Shown: positions 1 through 5,772 of the stretch, piece after piece
Layout: each line of letters starts with the position of its first letter
Position numbering within the stretch: position 1 is the first letter of the stretch
DNA from: an uncultured Lachnospiraceae bacterium
GTDB lineage: Bacteria > Bacillota > Clostridia > Lachnospirales > Lachnospiraceae
Direction of reading: 5' to 3'
Length of the DNA: 5,772 bases
Assembly (NCBI GenBank): GCA_947178115.1
Contig: CAMWXF010000139.1
Location: forward strand, 1-5,772
Notes under the pieces: model-generated
Told to the model about the DNA's origin: nothing
Databases searched by the model: none
Seen by the model: the letters and a program-made list of their open reading frames with translations, nothing else
Made by a program: the position numbers and the translations under genes

Positions 1-766
1 CATTCTGTCCGACATCATTTTCTTCTGTCCTGACACTGTTTACGGAGCCTTCACCCGGCTTCTCTATATGATCTGTCTTTCCGCTGACTCTCTCAATAAA
101 ATTATGCATCATAACTGTCTTATCCGCGAGCAGTGGGTCCGTGTCAAGCTGCTTCTTCATAAATTCGCTCGGACACACGATCACATCCACCATACTGTAA
201 GTCTTTCGCTTCGCATAATATTTCGCCTCAATAGTGCCGAGCAGACTCTTCATCCCGGAATCATGGATACAACGTCTCTTGCTGCACTGCATGAAATCAC
301 CGCCGCGACAGGCAAAGCAGATCTCACCGGTAGACGGAACCCGCATCATATGATTCGGGCATACCCATTGATAATCGTGCGCCGTGTACACGATCCTCAC
401 AGGTCTGCCATACTTCTTCTCATAAGCACGGACAGCATAAATAACCGAAGGAGTCAACTGAAAATTGATATTATTCAAATGCACCACATCCGGTCTGAAA
501 TCCTCCAGCACGCTACGCATCTTCTTCTTAGCCTCCGCAGAGTAAATAATGCGCAGCGGATAAAGCAGCTTCTTTAAGCCGCCACTGTGGAAATCCATAT
601 CCGACGTGTAGATTCCGGCATGGTTTCCCACGATCCGTCCCTCATGCTCCATGCCGAAGAACTGTACCTCATGCCCTGTCTTTTGCAGTTGTTCTCCCAG
701 CTTAAATATATATGTCTCCGATCCGCCGTTGGGGTGGAGGAATTTGTTTACCATTAATATTTTCAT
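1..766 (-). CDS. GT4-family glycosyltransferase, N-terminal half (partial at left edge)
   Basis: The frame starts at ATG 766 and stays open through the left edge, giving 255 residues with no stop. It is a GT-B fold, GT4 (glycosyl transferases group 1) enzyme, cytoplasmic or peripherally attached to the membrane, probably adding one sugar of the repeat unit. Visible features are the start 'MKILMVNKFLHPNGGSETY' (1-19) with the glycine-rich loop, 'GHEVQFFG' (31-38), 'RPDVVHLNNI' (91-100), 'VYTAHDYQWVCPN' (126-138), a cysteine cluster (C136, C150, C153, C161, C166) and 'VIVCPSEFMKKQL' (195-207), then 'HNFIE' (221-225), which usually ends the acceptor domain. The last 30 residues are hydrophilic and unlike the usual short link into the nucleotide-binding domain, which with its E-x7-E motif would lie beyond the window. 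GGAG (complement of 773-776) sits six bases before the ATG. The gap from the preceding CotH-like gene is 38 bases, with no terminator, so it is probably co-transcribed. Acceptor and donor are unknown. Confidence 0.92.
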   Translation of the reverse strand, partial: MKILMVNKFLHPNGGSETYIFKLGEQLQKTGHEVQFFGMEHEGRIVGNHAGIYTSDMDFHSGGLKKLLYPLRIIYSAEAKKKMRSVLEDFRPDVVHLNNINFQLTPSVIYAVRAYEKKYGRPVRIVYTAHDYQWVCPNHMMRVPSTGEICFACRGGDFMQCSKRRCIHDSGMKSLLGTIEAKYYAKRKTYSMVDVIVCPSEFMKKQLDTDPLLADKTVMMHNFIERVSGKTDHIEKPGEGSVNSVRTEENDVGQN

Positions 767-804
767 GTCCGGCTCCGTTTAATGAGAATCTTTCTGTACA
801 TTAT

Positions 805-2667
805 TTACCATCTTGCATTATAGAACACTGTATCGGAATAGATCGGGATCTGTTTCCTGTATTTCTCCCCTGTATACTCGTCCGTCCATCCCTGATAAAC
901 GGAAGCGTCATACTCCAATGGGTTTTCCAGTTCTGCACCGTCCATGATCTCCATCGTACCTACAACGCCCTCATAATTGGCAAAAGTAACCGTGTGCATC
1001 TCGCCGCTTGAGGGCACCGCAAATTCTTCGTGCGCCACGTTCCAGCGCTCACACAGCCGATTAAGACGCTTCGCAATAAAATACTTGGTATACTTTATAT
1101 TGTCTGCATAATCCGGATATTTCCCTGAAGAGTCACCCTTGATATTTTTATCCGCCCACAGAACGCGATCCATCTTAAGTGATGCTTCTATCATCTGTAC
1201 ATACTCGTCAATCCCGGTATCCAACAATTCCTCTAAGTATGGCAAAAGCTCCGTATAGACTTGTATCACTCGCTGCTGCATCTGCGGGTCATCATATAAC
1301 CTCGCGTACCAGTTCAGCACATTCGGCGCATTTTCCGTCAGATCCACGATTGTTGCATCATAATCGTAACCTGCTTCACCTTCGGAGTTGCGCTCGCCGA
1401 ACGCATTATCATAATCCCACGAAGGACCGGAGTATAACTTTTCGTCACCCTGTTCTTTATAAAAGAACATACTGGTAAGTCCCACGTCTGTATCGAGCGC
1501 AACCTCATCCAGTACAAACCGCTTGGCGAAGCTGTCCAGATCAAGATACTCCCATATTTCAGCCTGTCCGTTCTGCACCAACTGCTCAATATTATTTACA
1601 CAATCGCGTATGTACCTCACCTGCTCTTCGGAAGCATGCTGCGGCGCATTGATCGTAAACTGATTTCCCGCAGAAGTTACAAAACCGCCAGCCTCCTCGG
1701 CATAATGCTTCGGATGATCCTTCTCAATCAGATAACCTCCCGTAATATCGCTTCCGTTCTCTAACCGATACCCTTTACCGTTATCATCCCGCCATGTCGG
1801 GACGCTGTCGATGTCCGCATTGTACTTCCTGTTATCTTTCTCCAGCTCATGGATATCCACCCGTCCTTCTCCCACGGATACGGATTCCGCCAGAAGATAA
1901 CAGCCTGCATATTCTCCGTTCAGGTATAAATCCACCCATGTCCCCTGCGTGCTGTACGCAAGTCCCATTTGCTCCGCCAGATCCATGGCAATTTTATTAT
2001 CTATCTTGCTGCCTTCCCGCCATAATGCAAGAAGCCGCCACCTGTCGCTCTTATCCAGCCCGCACAGCGGGTATTTCTCCGATAGTTTGAGAGCATAAGG
2101 CTTCTTTTCATACTCCCATGTGGAATTACCTCTTCCGGAAATCCGATCCAATCCACCCTGATACTCTGTATTGCCGTCTTCCCGCAGAATACAGATATCG
2201 CCCTTTTCCTCATTCGCTTTATCAGCATTCAAATATTCCATACTGCCGCTTTCCGTATGAATGAAAACCGCCGGAATATTTGCAGATTTCATAAAAGTAA
2301 CCGCATAAGTACGGACTTCGTATGCACTGTCCGTAATCTGAAGCTCATATTCCCGATCCTCTTCCCATTGGAACACATCGCCTTCTTCAAACAGTTCCCC
2401 GTCTATTCTTACATTATTATCTCCGGGATCTGCAAGCCTGACCATATGATGTCCGACACAGGACGGCAGGAAGAAATATGCTCTCCCGTCCTCCTCATCC
2501 CGCCACATGCTGACACTGTTTACACTGTGCTGCGTATTCACGTTGATATACGGTTCCCCGTCACCCGCCTCCAGTATAACACTCCTGCGTTTCGTCCGTT
2601 CCATACAGACGCATCCTAATGCGGTCAACACGATCAGCATGAATACCAGATAATATCTTTTACGCAT
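805..2667 (-). CDS. CotH-family kinase-like lipoprotein with C-terminal InlB-type repeat
   Basis: This 620-residue exported protein belongs to the CotH family, named for the Bacillus spore-coat protein CotH, an atypical secreted protein kinase. The N-terminus is basic, then hydrophobic, and ends in 'LTALGC', an acceptable though not ideal lipobox, so Cys19 is a likely lipidation site. Residues 28-125 form an uncharacterised N-terminal, probably beta-rich region. The CotH core spans roughly 130-540, with 'ISGRGNSTW' (176-184), 'KKPYALKL' (188-195), 'WRLLALWREGSKIDNKIAMDLA' (in 210-231), 'VDLYLNGEYAGCYLLAE' (245-261) and 'GPSWDYDNAFG' (414-424); D418 and D420 of the WDYD motif are the probable metal or catalytic acidic residues. 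The last 64 residues (557-620), from 'HTVTF' through 'YQGWTDE' to 'FYNARW', match the Listeria-Bacteroides (InlB B-repeat, Flg_new) pattern. The ATG at 2667 has GGAGAG three bases upstream, and the gap to the preceding gene is 13 bases. CotH homologues occur outside sporulation, so a coat role should not be assumed. The phosphate acceptor here is unknown. Confidence 0.88.
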   Translation of the reverse strand: MRKRYYLVFMLIVLTALGCVCMERTKRRSVILEAGDGEPYINVNTQHSVNSVSMWRDEEDGRAYFFLPSCVGHHMVRLADPGDNNVRIDGELFEEGDVFQWEEDREYELQITDSAYEVRTYAVTFMKSANIPAVFIHTESGSMEYLNADKANEEKGDICILREDGNTEYQGGLDRISGRGNSTWEYEKKPYALKLSEKYPLCGLDKSDRWRLLALWREGSKIDNKIAMDLAEQMGLAYSTQGTWVDLYLNGEYAGCYLLAESVSVGEGRVDIHELEKDNRKYNADIDSVPTWRDDNGKGYRLENGSDITGGYLIEKDHPKHYAEEAGGFVTSAGNQFTINAPQHASEEQVRYIRDCVNNIEQLVQNGQAEIWEYLDLDSFAKRFVLDEVALDTDVGLTSMFFYKEQGDEKLYSGPSWDYDNAFGERNSEGEAGYDYDATIVDLTENAPNVLNWYARLYDDPQMQQRVIQVYTELLPYLEELLDTGIDEYVQMIEASLKMDRVLWADKNIKGDSSGKYPDYADNIKYTKYFIAKRLNRLCERWNVAHEEFAVPSSGEMHTVTFANYEGVVGTMEIMDGAELENPLEYDASVYQGWTDEYTGEKYRKQIPIYSDTVFYNARW

Positions 2668-2680
2668 TTTCTCTCCACTT

Positions 2681-4606
2681 CTATCTTAATCTTCGTCCGC
2701 TCAAATCTGCGCGGTACAGCCTGATCGTCTCACTCACAACCTCGTCCCAATTATACTTACCGCAGATGAAATCCGCACTCTGCGCGCCGTACTCATGTAC
2801 GACTTCCGGATGCGCCAGCATGTATTGGAGCTTCTGACGCAGATCCTTCGTATCTCCCTTACGGAACACGAGTGCCTTATCCTCCACCACTTCCGTATTT
2901 TCACATATATCGCTGACAAGACAGCAGTTGCCGAAACTCATCGCCTCTAACAACGTAAGCGCCATGCCTTCCACATCACTGGGCAGCACAAAAGCATAGG
3001 CGTTGGAATACAGTTCTTCCAACATCTGTCCCTGCACAAAATCAGTCATGATAATGCGGTCATCCTGTGCCGCCATCCGATGGATTCGTTCCATATATTC
3101 CACTGCATGGCTGTTGCCGCCGGCAATCACCAGCTTCATATCCGTATCGATCTTCGCAAAAGCCTCGATCAGATAGTGAAGCCCTTTCTCCGGTACGATC
3201 CGCCCTAACGATAGCAGATAGCCGTCTTTCTTAAGCCCGTATTTCTCCGTGATCATCTGCGCCTCACGCAGCGCGGGCCTGCTGATTCCGTTGGGAATAT
3301 AGGTAACTTTTCTGTGATAAGTATCTGCAAAATATTTCTGTACATTCTCGGACAGCACGATCACCTCATCGGCGTATTTCGCCGCCATCTTCTCGCCGAA
3401 TTTAATCACATAGGAGGCGAGATTACCCCACTTCGCCCTCTGCCAGTCCAGTCCGTGGACAGTCACCACGATCCGCCTGTGAAAAAGCTTCGGCAGCCAC
3501 AACATGGCGCAGGGTCCCTCCGCATGATAGTGCAGAACATCATATCTGCCAAATAAAGCCCTGATCGTGGCAAAGAAGCTGTAGACAATGGCATTCAGGC
3601 TGCTGCTTCTGAATGTCGGAATAATATACACTCTGACACCTTTATAAAACTTCCTGCCCTTCCATCCGTATTCCTGATCATACTTCTTACCGGACACATG
3701 GTGCCCATAGCGGTTGTAAGCATCCACACGATGTCCCAGCGCCGCCATACGTACGGCAAGCTCCTCCACCACAATCTCGACGCCGCCCTCTCTGGACGGT
3801 ATCCGCTTATGTCCGATCATGGCGATGCGAAGCTTCTTCCCGCGCTTTCCACGCTGCTCTTTACTTTCCTTATGGACGTAATAAAGAAACGCAAAGTTCG
3901 TATTCAGATAGCGCGGAATCATCCGCTTCGGATCCTGCATAATACGAAAAACCCATTCCAGACAGAGCTTCTGCATCCACATCGGCGCACGTTTCACAGT
4001 GCCCGCAATAAAGTCAAAAGCGGCTCCCACGCCGATCATAAGGCCGCCGACCCTGCCTTTGTGTTCATACATCCATCTTTCCTGCTTGGGCGCTCCGAGC
4101 GCAACCCAGATGAAATCCGCGCCACTGTCATTGATCCTGCGGGTAATCTCCTCGTCCTCCTCCTCGGTAAGTGCCCGAAAAGGAGGTGCATACATACCTA
4201 CGATCTTTACTTTCGGATACTTGCTCAAGACGGCCTTCTTAAGCTGTTCCAGCGTGTTCTCCGTACTGCCGTAGAAATAATGGGTATATCCCTTTTCCTG
4301 AGACAGATTTAAGATAGCAGGCATCAGATCCGGTCCTGGCACACGCTTAGCCTGCACATAGCCCCGGCGGCGGCTGACAATCGACAGCGGCTGACCGTCG
4401 GGCAGCGCCATGGCGCCGCTGTTCTGTACCTTGCGGTACTCCTCGTCCCGAAATGCCATCACCGTCGTATGCACGTTAGAGACACAGATATAATCGCCCC
4501 GCAATGCCTCAAGATTTCCTGTGATATATTCGATCGTTTTATCCATATCGGTGACGTTAATATTCGTTTTTAATATGGTACAGTATTCCAGATTATCTTT
4601 GCTCAC
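2681..4606 (-). CDS. Bifunctional glycosyltransferase: WecG/TagA/CpsF domain fused to GT4 domain
   Basis: This 641-residue protein joins two complete glycosyltransferase modules. Residues 8-246 are a WecG/TagA/CpsF (GT26) enzyme, a family that typically adds the second sugar to an undecaprenyl-diphosphate-linked acceptor at the inner membrane face. Visible motifs are 'SNVHTTVMAF' (43-52), 'LPDG' (68-71, with D70 as the probable catalytic aspartate), 'RVPGPDL' (88-94), 'FYGS' (111-114), 'LGAPKQERW' (170-178), 'GVGAAFDFIAGTVKRAP' (192-208) and the C-terminal 'RMIPRYL' segment (228-234), which in TagA belongs to the membrane-associating appendage. A basic linker (247-258) leads into a GT4 enzyme: 'GHKRIPSREGGVE' (265-277), 'VTVHGLDW' (381-388), 'SLGRIVPEKG' (466-475) and the E-x7-E sugar-nucleotide motif E546/E554. 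Each module alone would be of normal length for its family. The GTG start at 4606 is supported by GGAGGA four bases upstream; the next in-frame ATG is codon 21. The sugars transferred are unknown. The domain calls are firm. Confidence 0.93.
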   Translation of the reverse strand: MSKDNLEYCTILKTNINVTDMDKTIEYITGNLEALRGDYICVSNVHTTVMAFRDEEYRKVQNSGAMALPDGQPLSIVSRRRGYVQAKRVPGPDLMPAILNLSQEKGYTHYFYGSTENTLEQLKKAVLSKYPKVKIVGMYAPPFRALTEEEDEEITRRINDSGADFIWVALGAPKQERWMYEHKGRVGGLMIGVGAAFDFIAGTVKRAPMWMQKLCLEWVFRIMQDPKRMIPRYLNTNFAFLYYVHKESKEQRGKRGKKLRIAMIGHKRIPSREGGVEIVVEELAVRMAALGHRVDAYNRYGHHVSGKKYDQEYGWKGRKFYKGVRVYIIPTFRSSSLNAIVYSFFATIRALFGRYDVLHYHAEGPCAMLWLPKLFHRRIVVTVHGLDWQRAKWGNLASYVIKFGEKMAAKYADEVIVLSENVQKYFADTYHRKVTYIPNGISRPALREAQMITEKYGLKKDGYLLSLGRIVPEKGLHYLIEAFAKIDTDMKLVIAGGNSHAVEYMERIHRMAAQDDRIIMTDFVQGQMLEELYSNAYAFVLPSDVEGMALTLLEAMSFGNCCLVSDICENTEVVEDKALVFRKGDTKDLRQKLQYMLAHPEVVHEYGAQSADFICGKYNWDEVVSETIRLYRADLSGRRLR

Positions 4607-5772
4607 GTCTTCCTCCGTTCCGAAGCTTATTCCCGCAATATGCCGTGGCTGCCGCCATTCCCAGGAATCCTCCGATCAATGCGCTTCCCACATAATATCT
4701 GCACGTCTCCAACCGCACCGCCTGTCCCTGCACCAACTGCATAGGCGTGTCTTTGTCTGCATAATTCATGATCTTCCATCCCGTATAGTCGGGATCTTCC
4801 ATGCTTTCCACATATACGGAAGTTTCCTCGAGGCCGTCCGTATAGAAGCGCGGCACCACATAACCTGCCGGCGGCGTATACAGGATCGCGCACAACATAA
4901 GTCCCACCGCCGCACCTGCCGCCGTCACACCGATGACCTTGCCACGATTCCGGATCCAAATGTCACGCACCCTATTCCACAATTGATCCGGCAGCCCTGC
5001 TAACGGAACTGCAACTCTCCGATCCATCTGCGACAGCAGACAGTATTCCTGCGCCCCTTCCTTCTGCAGAAAAAGAAAACTTCCCAGAAAGATCAGCGTA
5101 ACGTTCTTAAAAGAAGTGTTAAACAACAGCGGCTCGGTCCAGCCTGCCCCCAGGAAACAGATCAGGATCACCAGCTCTCTCGTCCGCTGCTTATGCGTAG
5201 TATAAAATAACAGACCGAAATAACCGATCATAATGATCGCGAAAGCGACCAGCCCGTAATTGATATAGCCCCACACATAGGAGTTGTCCATTGTCATGGA
5301 GGATTTCACGATTTTGGAAATATCCGCCCCGAACAGACTCCTGTACTCCGATCTGAGGAACTGCTCTGCCAGCCAGATTCTGGTATTTAGCATGAAGTTC
5401 AATTTCTGGACATAGTATGCCCATTTGCGGTCATACAGGTAAAACGGAGCCACAAACGACAGCACCAGACAAACCGGCAGTACCAGATTCGCAAGAGCCT
5501 TCTCTACAATGCAGAATTTCGGTCGAAACCGCACATATATACATCCTGCTAACAGCACCGCCACGATTCCGAACCCCGTGTAACTGATCGAGTAAAGAAA
5601 CACCACCACATTGCCCGCCATCATAAATATAAAATGTTTAAACCTGTAATTCTCTCCCAATTCATAGATGATAAATGCGCATAGCGCCAGATAAGTAATA
5701 TGCAGAATATTAGGATGAGAAAAGCCGAGGCTCCACCTGAAAATATGTCCCATGCCCAGCTTGGCATGCACG
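4593..5772 (-). CDS. Wzy-like polysaccharide polymerase, C-terminal part (partial at right edge)
   Basis: This is an integral membrane protein, probably the polymerase that joins lipid-linked repeat units on the outer face of the membrane. The frame is open to the right edge. The first readable GTG, at 5771, falls just before the family-typical 'SLGFSHPN' segment (residues 14-21, counted from 5771) and is probably an internal valine, so a large N-terminal membrane part is missing. Hydrophobic segments lie near residues 23-37, 44-60, 62-80, 92-110, 165-190, 199-215 and 221-236. The hydrophilic stretch between the fourth and fifth holds 'NTRIWLAEQFL' (129-139) and 'DNSYVWGYINYGLVAF' (162-177), both typical of Wzy/O-antigen-polymerase-like proteins. 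After residue 237 comes an unusual tail: a basic cytoplasmic stretch, a helix at about 279-298, a loop of about 60 residues, a helix at about 359-379 and a basic end. It stops at TAA 4595-4593, overlapping the next gene by 14 bases. An O-antigen ligase-type role is the main alternative, since the two families look alike. Confidence 0.8.
   Translation of the reverse strand, partial: VHAKLGMGHIFRWSLGFSHPNILHITYLALCAFIIYELGENYRFKHFIFMMAGNVVVFLYSISYTGFGIVAVLLAGCIYVRFRPKFCIVEKALANLVLPVCLVLSFVAPFYLYDRKWAYYVQKLNFMLNTRIWLAEQFLRSEYRSLFGADISKIVKSSMTMDNSYVWGYINYGLVAFAIIMIGYFGLLFYTTHKQRTRELVILICFLGAGWTEPLLFNTSFKNVTLIFLGSFLFLQKEGAQEYCLLSQMDRRVAVPLAGLPDQLWNRVRDIWIRNRGKVIGVTAAGAAVGLMLCAILYTPPAGYVVPRFYTDGLEETSVYVESMEDPDYTGWKIMNYADKDTPMQLVQGQAVRLETCRYYVGSALIGGFLGMAAATAYCGNKLRNGGRREQR
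4611..4616 (-). promoter_or_regulatory. Shine-Dalgarno GGAGGA deciding the GTG start at 4606
   Basis: On the minus strand GGAGGA is followed by AGAC and then GTG. This strong site lies inside the last codons of the polymerase gene, whose stop is 14 bases further on. The arrangement fixes the GTG as the start of the fused glycosyltransferase and suggests translational coupling between the two genes. Confidence 0.85.

Noticed and set aside
68..577. Plus-strand open frame of 169 codons
   Set aside because: It lies opposite the clearly coding GT4 gene, its product shows no family motif or hydrophobic pattern, and no ribosome binding site precedes it. It is a shadow frame.
767..804. Possible terminator hairpin between the CotH-like gene and the left GT4 gene
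   Set aside because: Only a four-base AGAA/TTCT stem is visible, with no GC-rich stem and no T-run. The downstream gene has its own ribosome binding site, which fits read-through.
30..2523. A 14-base identical repeat (ctgacactgtttac) at 30-43 and 2510-2523
   Set aside because: Both copies lie in coding sequence, encode Val-Asn-Ser-Val in frame and show no extended similarity around them. Two copies this short are most likely chance.
4181..4190. Plus-strand aaaggaggtg resembling a strong ribosome binding site
   Set aside because: It is the complement of codons for the 'APPF' segment of the TagA domain, and no credible plus-strand gene follows it.
3698..4312. Plus-strand open frame of 204 codons opposite the fused glycosyltransferase
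   Set aside because: The opposite strand carries strong TagA and GT4 motifs over the same bases. The plus-strand product is basic, rich in His, Arg and Leu, and has no recognisable domain.

Overview
The window is a stretch of a surface-polysaccharide (exopolysaccharide, capsule or wall-glycan) biosynthesis cluster. It is almost gap-free, and every gene lies on the minus strand, so it reads from right to left. The gene families, the GGAG-type ribosome binding sites, the mid-range GC content and the protein sequence style suggest a Gram-positive Clostridia-type bacterium, most likely a Lachnospiraceae relative. That placement is an inference from style, not from a marker gene.

Layout in transcription order. 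(1) 5772-4593: the C-terminal part of a Wzy-type polysaccharide polymerase, cut by the right edge. It carries an unusual C-terminal extension with two predicted membrane helices around a short extracytoplasmic loop. (2) 4606-2681: a single polypeptide fusing a WecG/TagA/CpsF glycosyltransferase to a GT4 glycosyltransferase. It starts at a GTG, behind a strong Shine-Dalgarno sequence, inside the 3' end of the polymerase gene. (3) 2667-805: a probable lipoprotein of the CotH kinase family with a C-terminal InlB/Listeria-Bacteroides-type repeat, 13 bases after the fusion gene. (4) 766 to the left edge: the N-terminal half of a second GT4 glycosyltransferase, 38 bases after the CotH-like gene. It runs off the left edge and has no stop codon inside the window.

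The gaps are 38 and 13 bases and there is one 14-base overlap. I see no terminator or convincing promoter between genes, so the four genes probably belong to one polycistronic operon whose promoter lies to the right of the window. A simple working model has three steps. The TagA domain adds an early sugar to an undecaprenyl-linked acceptor, and the two GT4 enzymes extend the repeat unit. The Wzy-like protein polymerises the flipped units outside the membrane. The CotH-like lipoprotein acts outside the cell, perhaps modifying a surface protein or the glycan machinery. The sugar identities cannot be read from the sequence.

The points most worth a second look are the CotH-like kinase in a glycan operon, the TagA-GT4 fusion and the polymerase extension. 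No RNA genes, mobile elements, CRISPR arrays or long repeats were seen.
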